From assembly GCF_004005565.1 (NCBI RefSeq), contig NZ_SADD01000011.1, positions 62,001 to 126,000 on the forward strand: a stretch of 64,000 nt of DNA, in the 5' to 3' direction. Source of the stretch: Lujinxingia sediminis. GTDB taxonomy: Bacteria; Myxococcota_A; Bradymonadia; Bradymonadales; Bradymonadaceae. Below the pieces are notes generated by a model. The model was not told the DNA's origin and did not search any database. It saw nothing but the letters and a program-made list of their open reading frames with translations. Numbering within the stretch: position 1 is the stretch's first letter; each line of letters starts with the position of its first letter. Positions 1-7,714 of the stretch are shown here, piece after piece. Position numbers and translations under genes: made by a program.

Positions 1-1468
1 CACCACCTCCGCCGGCACCGCCCATCAGGTCGCCCAGGATCGAGCTCATGTCCATGTCTTTCATGCCGCGGAGCTGGTTGAGCTGCTTGAGTCCGGGGAT
101 CTTGCCCAGAAGACCGCCGCCGCCCATCGAGCTGAACTGCTGCATCATGCCGCGCATCATGTTGAACTGCTGGATCACCTGCTCGACCTTCTCCTTGTCG
201 CTACCGGAGCCTTTGGCGATGCGGCGCACACGGCCGGGCTGACGGGTCAAGAGATCCGGGTCCTTCTTTTCGCGGGTGGTCATCGATTGGATGATGGCGC
301 GGATTTTGGAGAGTTCGCTGTCATCGATGTTGGCGTCGGCGGGCATGCCGCCGCCGAAGAAGGGCATCATCTCCATGAGCTCGTTCATCGAGCCCAACTT
401 CGAGATCTGTTCGAGCTGGTTGTAGAAGTCGTTGAAGTCGAACTCGCCAGAGAGCATGCGCATGGCATCCTTCTCGGCACGCTGGGCATCTTCTTCGCTG
501 AGCGAGCGCTCGAACTTGTTCATCAGGCCCATCACATCGCCGAACCCCAGGATGCGGTTGGCCAGGCCCTCGGGGCGGAACTCCTCGAGGTCGTCGAGCT
601 TCTCACCCACACCGATGAACTTAATCGGCTTGCCGGTGACCTCTTTGATGGAGAGCGCCGCGCCGCCGCGGGCATCGCCATCGAGTTTGGTCATGATGAA
701 GCCGTCGATCTCCAGGCGGCTGTTGAATTCTTTGGCGGTGTTGACCGCGTCCTGGCCGATCATGGCATCGGCAACCAGGAAGATATTTTCGGGCGTGGTC
801 GTCGAGACGATCTGCTCGAGCTCATTCATGAGCACGTCGTCGACGGCCAGGCGGCCGGCGGTATCGAAGAGGATCACGTCGCGATCCTTTTCTTTGGCCA
901 GGGCGACCGCATCGTTGCACACCTTGACCGGATCGCCGCCCTCGACGGCGTGTACCGGCACTCCGAGCTGCTCGCCAAGGACGCGCAGCTGCTCGATCGC
1001 CGCCGGGCGGTAGACGTCGGCGCCGACCAGAAGGGGCTTCTTGCCGTGCTGGTCCATCAGAAGTTTGGCGAGCTTGCCGGTGGTCGTGGTCTTACCGGAA
1101 CCCTGCAGGCCGACCATCATGATCTTGGTCGGTCCGACGCGCGGGTTGGCAAACACGATGGAGCTGTCGACCGGACCCATCAGAGCTTCGAGCTCGTCGT
1201 GGCAGATCTTGACGAAGTGGTCGCCGGGGGAGACCTCCATCTTGCCCTGGCTGCCTTTGGCCTTGACCTTCACGACCTCGCCGAGGGCCTTGTCTTTGAC
1301 GCGACCAATGAAGTCTTTGGCGATGCGGAAGTTGACATCGGCCTCCAGCATGGAGCGGCGGATGTCTTTGAGCGCCTCGTCGATGTTCTCTTCGGTGAGT
1401 TCGCGCTTGCCTTCAAAGCGCATACGGACGTCACGAAAGCCTTTCGCGACAACGTCAAACATAGCCAT
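1..1468 (-). CDS. ffh: Signal recognition particle protein Ffh (3' end cut off by window edge)
   Basis: Ffh is the GTPase of the signal recognition particle, which binds signal sequences and 4.5S RNA and delivers ribosomes to FtsY at the membrane. The reverse complement gives an uninterrupted frame starting MAMFDVVAKGF. An N domain (about residues 1-90) is followed by the G domain with P-loop GLQGSGKTT at about 120-128, then DVYRPAA, DTAGR and TKLDGDARGG. The C-terminal M domain is rich in Met and has the GKIPGLK segment. About 489 codons are visible, so only a short Gly/Met-rich tail should be missing beyond position 1. The start at 1468 is preceded by GAGG at suitable spacing; a second ATG lies two codons in. 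The gene runs off the left edge, so its stop and downstream neighbour are unknown. Very secure from motifs. Confidence 0.97.
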   Translation of the reverse strand, partial: MAMFDVVAKGFRDVRMRFEGKRELTEENIDEALKDIRRSMLEADVNFRIAKDFIGRVKDKALGEVVKVKAKGSQGKMEVSPGDHFVKICHDELEALMGPVDSSIVFANPRVGPTKIMMVGLQGSGKTTTTGKLAKLLMDQHGKKPLLVGADVYRPAAIEQLRVLGEQLGVPVHAVEGGDPVKVCNDAVALAKEKDRDVILFDTAGRLAVDDVLMNELEQIVSTTTPENIFLVADAMIGQDAVNTAKEFNSRLEIDGFIMTKLDGDARGGAALSIKEVTGKPIKFIGVGEKLDDLEEFRPEGLANRILGFGDVMGLMNKFERSLSEEDAQRAEKDAMRMLSGEFDFNDFYNQLEQISKLGSMNELMEMMPFFGGGMPADANIDDSELSKIRAIIQSMTTREKKDPDLLTRQPGRVRRIAKGSGSDKEKVEQVIQQFNMMRGMMQQFSSMGGGGLLGKIPGLKQLNQLRGMKDMDMSSILGDLMGGAGGGG

Positions 1469-1932
1469 AGGTGTGTCCTCGTATCGGAAGCCGTTTTACT
1501 TCGCCGCAAGCCTGCCATGATGACGGGTACGCGCCATCAACGTTGGCTCACAGCGGAACGCGAATAAAAGCGGTAGCCCGGGCGTGCGCGCGCTGTCCTC
1601 TCAAAGCCCTCGACTGAGGGCAGGGCAGAGCGCACAGGCCTCAAAGGCCAGTCGATGGAGGAAGCATGTGCGGCTCGCGCCCCTGACAGGGGTGCCGGTC
1701 GCGCGGGAAGTCGCGCCGGCGGGGCGATTGAGCCGTTCTCAGGTCGGCGGCCAAACTAGACACCGACCGGGGGTGTGTCAATCACCCAGCCTGGTCGGGG
1801 CAAAACTTGCCCCGCTCTGCTGGCGCGTCTATAAGCGGGCGCGAGGTGCCTGCCATCGAAGTCACATTGCGGTGAGATGACTCGCGGCCCGTGCCGATAG
1901 TAATCATGTGAAACGAGTGACCTGGAGTCTCC
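1469..1932. other. Intergenic region between divergent ffh and a lipoprotein gene
   Basis: This 464-bp spacer separates the divergent starts of ffh and the lipoprotein gene at 1933, so promoters for both should lie here. I see no RNA gene. There are local dyads, the clearest being a short hairpin around 1796-1815 with arms GGGGCAA and TTGCCCC. No convincing -35/-10 pair could be assigned. Reading frames across it have no recognisable content. Confidence 0.5.
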
Positions 1933-3009
1933 ATGCGAGCTGGACGCTGGCGTCAGAAAGTGGCGGTGGGCCTGATGATGATCGGGCTTGGGGCCGGCTG
2001 CGAAGAAGAGCCGCGCGACCATCTGATCGAGGGGCAGCGGGCGTTGGCCTCGAAAGACGCGGAGCTTGCCGAGCAGCATCTGGAGGCAGCCCTGGCCGCC
2101 GAGCCCAACCTCTTTGAGGCGCGCCGGCTGATGGTCGATGTGGAGATCATGCGGGGGGATTACGCCCGCGCTGAGGCCGAGCTCAACGCACTGTGGCAGG
2201 CCCGTGGTTTTGATCGTCAGCAGGGGTTGAGCACTGCGGAACGGGGGGCGCGTCGGCTGATGGCCGATCAGTACAACAAGCTCTATCGGGCCTGGGCCAG
2301 CGACATCGATCGGGAGAGTCACCCGGAGGTTTTTGAAGAGGTGGCGCTCAAGGCCCTCTCATCAAAGAGCCGTGACACGAGCGTCAACGAGATGTTGCGG
2401 GCGTTTTACCGGGAGCGAGCCGACCGCTTTATCGACCAGGGGGATAAAGTTTCTGCGGCCCGTGAGCTGGAAAAGATCCAACGGCTGCGCACCTTTCCCG
2501 ATACACGTCAGGAGTACCTCGACCAGGCGCGTCGGCTGCGGCGAGAGGCTTTCTTTGAGGATGCGCGGTCAAGGTTCGCCGCCGAGATTCAGCCCGAACT
2601 CGAGGCGAGTGGTGCGTATGATGCGGAGAATGAGCGGATCCTGTTGGCCATTGAACAACCCGTGGATCGGCGCCTGAGCCCAACGAGCGAAGAGTCGACG
2701 ATCCAGGCCCGGGCGATGGCCCGTCAGACCCTGATTCCGACTCTGGCCCAGCTGGCGGTCTCCATTGGCGGCCTGGACGCGGAGACCGTGGATATCGGCG
2801 CGATGAACGTGCCTCCTGGCGAGGTTGAGCAGGAGCAGTTCCGGGTGGGACGCTACGATATGGTGGCGGCCTTTACCCTGGAGAGCTTGATGGAGATGGC
2901 GTTTGAGTATGCCGAAGAGCAGCGTAAGGAGCATGGCGAGCCCGACGCCGGGACGCGGGGCGAGCCCGCTGACGCTCCGGGTGAGGATGCGCGTGAATCG
3001 GCCCCCTGA
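1933..3009 (+). CDS. Lipoprotein with TPR-like helical repeats, function unknown
   Basis: 358 residues. The N-terminus is a lipoprotein signal (two Arg, hydrophobic stretch, then LGAGC at about 19-23), so the mature protein is probably lipid-anchored. Residues about 30-80 read as a TPR-like helical pair (GQRALASKDAELAEQHL, then AEPNLFEARRLM), with more charged helices up to about 220. The C-terminal tail is rich in Asp, Glu, Pro and Gly and looks disordered. ATG at 1933 has GGAG five bases upstream. The gene stands alone: it diverges from ffh and is followed by a likely terminator. I do not recognise a named family; TPR lipoproteins of this type usually scaffold envelope complexes, which is only an analogy here. 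Confidence 0.8.
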   Translation: MRAGRWRQKVAVGLMMIGLGAGCEEEPRDHLIEGQRALASKDAELAEQHLEAALAAEPNLFEARRLMVDVEIMRGDYARAEAELNALWQARGFDRQQGLSTAERGARRLMADQYNKLYRAWASDIDRESHPEVFEEVALKALSSKSRDTSVNEMLRAFYRERADRFIDQGDKVSAARELEKIQRLRTFPDTRQEYLDQARRLRREAFFEDARSRFAAEIQPELEASGAYDAENERILLAIEQPVDRRLSPTSEESTIQARAMARQTLIPTLAQLAVSIGGLDAETVDIGAMNVPPGEVEQEQFRVGRYDMVAAFTLESLMEMAFEYAEEQRKEHGEPDAGTRGEPADAPGEDARESAP

Positions 3010-3052
3010 GGCCCACGCTGAATCGCGGACACCAGGGGCGGGCCTTTTTCCT
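3008..3052 (+). terminator. Candidate Rho-independent terminator after the TPR lipoprotein
   Basis: Overlapping the stop codon, AGGCCC pairs with GGGCCT across a loop of about 28 bases and is followed by five T residues. The stem is short, so this is a moderate call. Confidence 0.45.
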
Positions 3053-3081
3053 TGACTTGCAAAGCCGGGCTAGTCCATATC
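3052..3081 (+). promoter_or_regulatory. Candidate sigma-70-like promoter of the acidic protein gene
   Basis: TTGACT (3052-3057) is followed 18 bases later by CATATC (3076-3081), about 50 bp before the ATG at 3133. The -35 is good, the -10 weak. It sits just after the T-run of the previous terminator, which is the expected arrangement. Confidence 0.35.
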
Positions 3082-3132
3082 AGGCGCGCCACCGCCCCAC
3101 CATTTCACCCTCAAGGACGCGGAGATACTGCG

Positions 3133-3630
3133 ATGAGCCACGAGAGCGAAGAAGAAGTTGAAGAGTCGATGGATTTTGATGACGGCTTCGATCCGGAGAT
3201 TGAAGAGGACATTGAGCTTGATGACGACTTCGATGCTGATGAAGAAGAAGAGGACTTCGTGCCCTCCAAGTCCTCGTCGAGCAACGACAGTGACCTGGTG
3301 GACGCCAATTACGCCGATGTCGTCAAGGCCAACCCCAAGCGTCTGAAGGCCGCGCAGCGCAAGAAGGCCGCCTCGGTGATCGAAGGCATCATCAGCGACG
3401 CTGAGCTCAGCGATCCGGAAGGCCAGGCCCGTGCCTGGAAAAAACTTTCCGATAAGTTCGGTGTGGCCGATGCTCGCCCCTTTGATATCAGCGCCGAGCT
3501 TACCGAGAACGACGTGATCGACCACCCGCGCTTCGGAGTGGGATTTGTCGTGCAGCTGCTCACCCCGACCAAGGTTGAGGTGATCTTTGAGGACGGGCTC
3601 AAGAAACTCGCCCATAACCTCAAACGCTGA
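3133..3630 (+). CDS. Acidic protein with a C-terminal small beta-barrel (CarD/KOW-like) segment
   Basis: 165 residues. Residues about 4-50 are almost entirely Asp, Glu and Ser. A basic helical region follows at about 60-80 (KANPKRLKAAQRKKAAS), and the last 35 residues read DHPRFGVGFVVQLL followed by KVEVIFEDGLKKLAHN. The pattern HPxFGxGxV...KVxVxFxxGxKxL resembles the small barrels of CarD-like, KOW or Tudor-type modules in transcription and repair proteins. The assignment is by pattern only. The ATG at 3133 has GGAG eight bases upstream, while longer in-frame starts lack one. The highly charged N-terminus could mimic nucleic acid or serve as a flexible arm. Its neighbour smpB does not define a function. 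No named family recognised. Confidence 0.7.
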   Translation: MSHESEEEVEESMDFDDGFDPEIEEDIELDDDFDADEEEEDFVPSKSSSSNDSDLVDANYADVVKANPKRLKAAQRKKAASVIEGIISDAELSDPEGQARAWKKLSDKFGVADARPFDISAELTENDVIDHPRFGVGFVVQLLTPTKVEVIFEDGLKKLAHNLKR

Positions 3631-3668
3631 ACGTCCTGGCGAGCCGGAACGCGACTGGTTTTCGGTGT

Positions 3669-3717
3669 CACCGGCCGGTGAGATGCGAGGCGGCAGGCGA
3701 TCGGCCTGTGCGCCTCG
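3669..3717. repeat. Perfect palindrome plus strong hairpin between the acidic protein gene and smpB
   Basis: CACCGGCCGGTG is a perfect 12-bp palindrome at 3669-3680. Immediately after it, 3686-3717 folds as CGAGGCG/CGCCTCG with an inner CAGGC/GCCTG stem around GATCG. There is no T-run, so it is not a classical terminator; it may be a processing site or a Rho-independent terminator remnant. The rest of the 247-bp spacer shows nothing else. Confidence 0.5.
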
Positions 3718-3877
3718 TGTCGTTTGGAGCCTCACCGATCACGCCGGCCGCTCCCATGCTCCGGGGGAATAGTCCGGAGCGCGCCAGCGTTGAGTCGGGC
3801 ACGACAATGAACGCGAGCTTGATGATTGGGTTCTGGCGCAGTGACGCGCCCCCCCTTTTTAGAGGGGCAGGAAGACT

Positions 3878-4342
3878 ATGAGCGACGCTATCAAAAACAT
3901 CACCCGTAACCGCAAGGCTTACCACGACTACTTTGTCGACGATGAGCTCGAGGCCGGTATGGTGCTGCTGGGCTCGGAGGTGAAGAGCCTGCGCCAGGGG
4001 AAGGTCAACCTGACCGACGCTTACGCGCGTTTTGATAAGGGTGAGCTCTATCTGGTCAACGCGCATATCAGCCCCTATGAGAACGCCACCCATATCAATC
4101 ACGAGCCCGAGCGGGTGCGTAAGCTCCTGATGCATAAGCGTGAGCTGCGCAAACTTTCCAACAAAGCCAACATCGCCGGGTTTACGTTGATCCCGCTGGC
4201 GCTCTACTTCAAAGGCAGCACCGTTAAGTGCAAGATCGGGGTCTGCCGCGGGAAGAAGCTCTTTGATAAGCGTGAAGATCTGCGCAAGCGCGATGCGGCG
4301 CGCGAGATGGCGCGCAGTCATGCCAGAAACCATCGCCGCTAA
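3878..4342 (+). CDS. smpB: SsrA-binding protein SmpB
   Basis: SmpB binds the tRNA-like domain of tmRNA and brings it to stalled ribosomes for trans-translation. The 154 residues are the normal family length. Visible family features are ITRNRKAYHDYF at the N-terminus, GMVLLGSEVKSLRQGKVNLTDAYARF, then KRELRKL, and the basic tail KREDLRKRDAAREMARSHARNHRR, which threads into the decoding channel. A purine-rich stretch GGCAGGAAG precedes the ATG. It lies about 270 bp upstream of ssrA on the same strand, so both partners of the rescue system are adjacent. Confidence 0.97.
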   Translation: MSDAIKNITRNRKAYHDYFVDDELEAGMVLLGSEVKSLRQGKVNLTDAYARFDKGELYLVNAHISPYENATHINHEPERVRKLLMHKRELRKLSNKANIAGFTLIPLALYFKGSTVKCKIGVCRGKKLFDKREDLRKRDAAREMARSHARNHRR

Positions 4343-4348
4343 GTACGC

Positions 4349-4499
4349 CGTGAACTGACTTTGATGCCGCGTCGGCTGCGGTGGGAGCACCTCGGACGGC
4401 GTTGCGAAGCCTCGACGATGCGAAAGCATCGCCTGCGTCTGGTGCCTTGTCCGTGATGCTTTCAACGTCGCAGCCGTCGACACCAACTTCCGTTCACGG
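4349..4499. repeat. Imperfect long inverted repeat between smpB and ssrA
   Basis: The outer arms GCCGTGAAC (about 4349) and GTTCACGG (about 4492-4499), plus CGTCGGCTGCG and CGCAGCCGTCG further in, can pair imperfectly across the 150-bp spacer, with GCGATGC-type inner dyads. It could be the smpB 3' end structure or a decayed palindromic element. No T-run follows. Confidence 0.35.
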
Positions 4500-4514
4500 T
4501 ATGAACTTGCTTGA

Positions 4515-4545
4515 TTGACATTGGTGCACATTTTTGTAGTAGTAA
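4515..4545 (+). promoter_or_regulatory. Candidate sigma-70 promoter for ssrA
   Basis: A consensus TTGACA at 4515-4520 is followed at 16-19 bases by TAGTAG/TAGTAA-type hexamers (4537-4545). Transcription from here would give a precursor with a leader of about 55-60 bases that RNase P would remove to create the mature tmRNA 5' end at 4611. Confidence 0.5.
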
Positions 4546-4610
4546 GCTCCTGCGGCGTGCATAGGTATTGATGCGCGGGTCATCCCGCAGGTTTGCAACA
4601 CCCCTTGTAC

Positions 4611-4998
4611 GGGGGCGCACTGGCTTCGACGTGGATACGGCGAGGTACGTGGCGTGTCGGAGGTCTCAGTAACTCCGTTATTAACTGCTGAGAACGTTAT
4701 AACTGCCAACGATGACGCGCAGTTCGCGATGGCCGCGTAAGCAGCTTTTCGCGACAGATGCTCCCTAACCGGAGCCCGTTAATCAGAGCTTTGCCTGTGG
4801 GCTTTGCTTAACGACATACAGCAGGCTTGGCGAGTCGGGCTTCATCCTTCGACGCCTCGCGACATTCCGAAGGGTCCTCGAAGAACATGGCCTGTCCGTG
4901 GACAGTGGTCGGAGAGGTAAAAAGTGAATCGCGGACTACACACGTAGAAGCGTACATTCAATGGTTCGCGGACGCGGGTTCGATTCCCGCCGCCTCCA
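4611..4998 (+). ncRNA. ssrA: Transfer-messenger RNA (tmRNA, SsrA)
   Basis: tmRNA rescues stalled ribosomes and tags the nascent peptide for proteolysis. The 5' end GGGGGCGCACTGGCTTCGAC has the canonical tmRNA start, and its first seven bases pair with CGCCTCC at 4991-4997 to form the acceptor stem. The T arm GGTTCGATTCC is at about 4976-4988. The tag reading frame, 4705-4740, encodes ANDDAQFAMAA and ends in TAA, matching the ANDE...LAA style of bacterial tags. After the discriminator A (4998) the DNA reads TT, so the 3' CCA is not encoded and must be added by the CCA enzyme. SmpB is encoded just upstream. Confidence 0.97.
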
Positions 4999-5003
4999 TT
5001 CAA

Positions 5004-5046
5004 CAAAGGCCCGACACTTGAGAGAGTGTCGGGCCTTTGTTTTTTC
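5004..5046 (+). terminator. Rho-independent terminator of ssrA
   Basis: AAGGCCCGACACT and AGTGTCGGGCCTT form a perfect long stem around a short TGAGAG-type loop, followed by TGTTTTTT. On the minus strand the same stem is followed only by TTTGTTG, so it may also serve weakly for the convergent LysR gene. Confidence 0.9.
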
Positions 5047-5079
5047 CCGGGCAACTGCGGCATCTCGCGTCTACCCTCA

Positions 5080-5934
5080 TCATGGTGAGAAGAGCGTATC
5101 AAGGCCCTCGATCGCCCTCCATACCGCGTCGATTCGGGGCAGGTTGCGAATGCTCAGGGGCGCCACCAGATAGAGGTCCATCACCGGCCCCGGGGGCAGA
5201 TCCAGCTCCAGAGGCACGAGCTCGGGATAGATGGTGCTCAGGGATTGTGTCATCAGCGCCACGCCCTGACCCTGGCGGACCAGCTCCGCCTGCATCAGGT
5301 AGCTGTTGGTCGTCCAGCGGGCCGGGGTTCCGACGTGGGTCTTTCGCCAGGCTTCTTCCGAGGGGGAGAATCCGGGCATGCTGACGTCAATCCAGGGGAG
5401 GGCATCGGGGGCGACGTGGCGCCAACGCTCCAGACCCAGCACCGCCGTAGGGAGCTGCGCGACGCGTTGCACCGCGTATTCACCGCGGTGCGGACGCTCG
5501 AATCGCAGCGCCAGGTCAGCCTCGCGGCGCATCAGATCCACCGAGGGATATCCGGTCAGGATCTCAAAGCGCAGGTGAGGGTGGTGTTCGGAGAGCCCGG
5601 GCAAGACGCGCGAGAGCACGAAGACGGCCAGGGCCTCGGTCGTGGCGATGCGAACCAGCCCGCCGACCTGGGCGCGAAGGTCCTGCGCCTGATCTTGAAT
5701 TCGCCGGGAGCGTCGGGCCATCTCTTCGGCGTCTCCGGAGATGCGCGCGGCGGCTTCGGTGGGGACGAGCCCCTGGGAGGTTCGCTCAAAGAGCGCGACG
5801 TCGAGGACCCGTTCCATCTCCGCGATGCGTCGGCTGACCGTCGATTGTTCTACCGAAAGAAGCCGTGCGGCTTTGGTGAAACTTCGCGTCTCGTAGGCCG
5901 CCAGAAAGTAGCGCACGCTCTCCCAATCAAACAT
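5080..5934 (-). CDS. LysR-family transcriptional regulator
   Basis: 284 residues, the usual LysR length. The N-terminal winged helix-turn-helix (about residues 5-62) reads FLAAYETRSFTKAARLL, then EQSTVSRRIAEME. The effector-binding periplasmic-binding-protein-like domain follows from about 85, with a VRIATTEALAVFVL start and the segment QGQGVALMT. The start at 5934 (MFDWESV) is favoured over longer frames because AGGGAG lies seven bases upstream and LysR homology starts there. It is transcribed divergently from a flavodoxin-fold oxidoreductase gene, the classic layout of a LysR regulator and its target; dyads between them are candidate operators. The inducing ligand cannot be read from the sequence. 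Confidence 0.93.
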   Translation of the reverse strand: MFDWESVRYFLAAYETRSFTKAARLLSVEQSTVSRRIAEMERVLDVALFERTSQGLVPTEAAARISGDAEEMARRSRRIQDQAQDLRAQVGGLVRIATTEALAVFVLSRVLPGLSEHHPHLRFEILTGYPSVDLMRREADLALRFERPHRGEYAVQRVAQLPTAVLGLERWRHVAPDALPWIDVSMPGFSPSEEAWRKTHVGTPARWTTNSYLMQAELVRQGQGVALMTQSLSTIYPELVPLELDLPPGPVMDLYLVAPLSIRNLPRIDAVWRAIEGLDTLFSP

Positions 5935-6088
5935 CTCAAGCTCCCTGCGCTTCGTGCGCGTAGAGTGGTACGTCGCAAGCGATCGTTGACGCCGCGTCTG
6001 CTTCATGGAGCGTCGCGCGTGATGGGCTTTGCCCGCGCCGCGTTCATGGTCGCATCCCACGGTGGCAGCATCTGCCCGGAATATGGAG

Positions 6089-6115
6089 ATGCATCGATGC
6101 ATAGCGGCTATCGAT
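6089..6115. promoter_or_regulatory. Nested dyads, candidate LysR operator
   Basis: ATGCATCGATGCAT (6089-6102) is a perfect 14-bp palindrome. It overlaps an ATCGAT-N11-ATCGAT dyad (6093-6115), whose centre holds the near-palindrome ATAGCGGCTAT. The T-N11-A geometry is that of LysR boxes. The site is about 155 bp from the LysR start and about 72 bp from the divergent oxidoreductase start. A possible -10 (CATAAT, 6147-6152) for the latter lies downstream. Confidence 0.5.
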
Positions 6116-6187
6116 AAGCTGCGGTTCTCATGTGCGACCGCATGGCCATAATGAGGCGTAGGAACCCCGCTTACAAGGAGCGTAACC

Positions 6188-6877
6188 ATGCCTGACATTC
6201 TCGTGATCGATGCCCACCCCGACCCCTCACCGCAGCGCTTCGGACATGCGCTGGCCGAAGCCTACGCCGACGAGATCCGTGGTGGCGGGGCCCCGGTACG
6301 CGTACTTCGGTTGAGCGATCTGAGCTTTGATCCTGTGCTGCGCGATAGCCGCGACATCCCCCAGCCCTGGGAGCCGGACCTGCATGACGCCATGGAGGCC
6401 ATCGCCCAATCGAGGTGGGTGACCCTGGTGTTTCCCACCTGGTGGGCCGGGCCGCCCGCGTTGCTCAAGGGGTTCATCGACCGGGTGATGTTGCCGGGCG
6501 TCGCGTATCGCCATGAGGGGAAGGCGTTGCCCACGGGGCTGCTGGCAGGTCGAGGCGCCAGGATCGTGACCACCATGGATGCGCCGAGCTGGTGGTACAC
6601 GCTGGCCCATCGCCGATCGGTGCATGGCAGCATGATTCAGGGGACGCTGCGCTACGTCGGGTTCGGGCCGGTTCGGGATACGACCGTGTACACGTTGCGA
6701 GAACTCTCGGAGGAGCAACGCGAGCAGAAGTTGCGTCAGGTGCGCATCGCCGCGCGCAAGGACCTGGCTCGCGCGCGTACCTGTCAGCCGGTCTACGATG
6801 AGGTGCTCGCTGACGCGCTGGCGATGCGGGCCCCCCGGGCTGAGGGAGCGCTGGCGAGCGCGCAACACTCCTTTTGA
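6188..6877 (+). CDS. NAD(P)H dehydrogenase (quinone)-like flavodoxin-fold protein
   Basis: 229 residues of the Flavodoxin_2 family (MdaB/KefF/NQO type), which reduce quinones or drugs with NAD(P)H and FMN or FAD. Visible features are ILVIDAHPDPSPQRFGHAL at the N-terminus (phosphate-binding loop), then VTLVFPTWWAGPPALLKGFIDRV with the family's P-x-WW segment, and GTLRYVGFGPV later. AAGGAG lies seven bases before the ATG. Its divergent neighbour is a LysR regulator, so induction by a quinone-like or electrophilic compound is a reasonable inference, not seen directly. Substrate unknown. Confidence 0.88.
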   Translation: MPDILVIDAHPDPSPQRFGHALAEAYADEIRGGGAPVRVLRLSDLSFDPVLRDSRDIPQPWEPDLHDAMEAIAQSRWVTLVFPTWWAGPPALLKGFIDRVMLPGVAYRHEGKALPTGLLAGRGARIVTTMDAPSWWYTLAHRRSVHGSMIQGTLRYVGFGPVRDTTVYTLRELSEEQREQKLRQVRIAARKDLARARTCQPVYDEVLADALAMRAPRAEGALASAQHSF

Positions 6878-6959
6878 TGGGGCTCGCAGCCCTTCGCCGC
6901 GTGTCGGATGCCGCCCCCATGTGCGTGAACGCCCGATCATGACACGGCTACCTGGCGAG

Positions 6960-7655
6960 TCAGGAGGCGACCACCACCTCGGCGTGGCGAAGCACGGTGC
7001 CGTCGCTGAGGCGAAAGCCCGGGCGGACCACCTCCACGATCTGGCCCCGGGACAACGCCTCGCTCTCCCGTACATCCACCGCCTGGTGCAGCCAGGGGTT
7101 TAAAGGCTCGCCGACCTTGCCCAGGAGTTCGACGCCCTCGTCGCGTAGAAAGCGCACAAATTGGGCCTCGATGCCCAGAAGGCCCTCGCGCATGGGGCCT
7201 TCGCTGTGCTGAATGGCGCGCCCCAGCGAGTCCATCAACTCGCCAAGGCCGCGGAGCAGGCGCACGCGCTCCTGCTGGCTGGCCTGCTCGGAGGCTTCGC
7301 CGATGCGCTCCTGGAGCGCTTTGGACTCGGCGATCAAGAGGGCAATTTGCTTCTCGAGGGCGGCGCGCTCGTGGTCGACCGGGGGCGGCGGGGAGGGCTC
7401 CGCGGCATCGCGGGGGCGCTGGCTGTGGAGTTCTTCGCGCAGCCGCTCGCTCTCACGGTGCTCCTGGCGAAGGCGTTGCTCCAGGGCGCGCTTTTCGAGG
7501 CGCTCCTGGCGCAGCGCATCCTGAAGCTCGGTCTGCGTCTGTTCGTAGCGTTTGACGCGGGCTCGAAGCTCTTCGACCTCCTGAACCAGGGCGTCGAGGA
7601 CGTTCTGGGTGAAGGCGCTGCCGCGGCGCATCAGGTCTCGGAGATGAAGTCGCAT
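6960..7655 (-). CDS. Divergent GrpE-like nucleotide exchange factor
   Basis: 231 residues. The C-terminal 70 residues match the GrpE wing domain: GVELLGKVGEPLNPWLHQAV followed by GQIVEVVRPGFRLSDG and VLRHAEVVVA, the usual end of GrpE. The N-terminal half is a long coiled coil (about 20-80, ELRARVKRYEQTQTEL and onward), a Pro-rich break at 85-92 (PSPPPPVD), then a second helical stretch. The GrpE 'NYRKR' segment is poorly conserved. GrpE releases ADP from DnaK. No dnaK or dnaJ is adjacent; the PlsC-type gene lies 59 bp upstream on the same strand. It could be a second, specialised GrpE paralogue. Confidence 0.72.
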   Translation of the reverse strand: MRLHLRDLMRRGSAFTQNVLDALVQEVEELRARVKRYEQTQTELQDALRQERLEKRALEQRLRQEHRESERLREELHSQRPRDAAEPSPPPPVDHERAALEKQIALLIAESKALQERIGEASEQASQQERVRLLRGLGELMDSLGRAIQHSEGPMREGLLGIEAQFVRFLRDEGVELLGKVGEPLNPWLHQAVDVRESEALSRGQIVEVVRPGFRLSDGTVLRHAEVVVAS

Positions 7656-7714
7656 GGGGAACTCGCGGAGTAGAGTGTCGTGAGCGGTGGTAAGCGAGCG
7701 CGCCTCAGCCGGGC

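Noticed and set aside
287-1567. Long plus-strand frame of 426 codons
   Set aside because: It lies antisense to ffh, whose motifs are unmistakable, and itself has no family pattern.
1796-1815. Short hairpin as a transcription terminator
   Set aside because: It lies upstream of both neighbouring genes, not downstream of any, and has no T-run.
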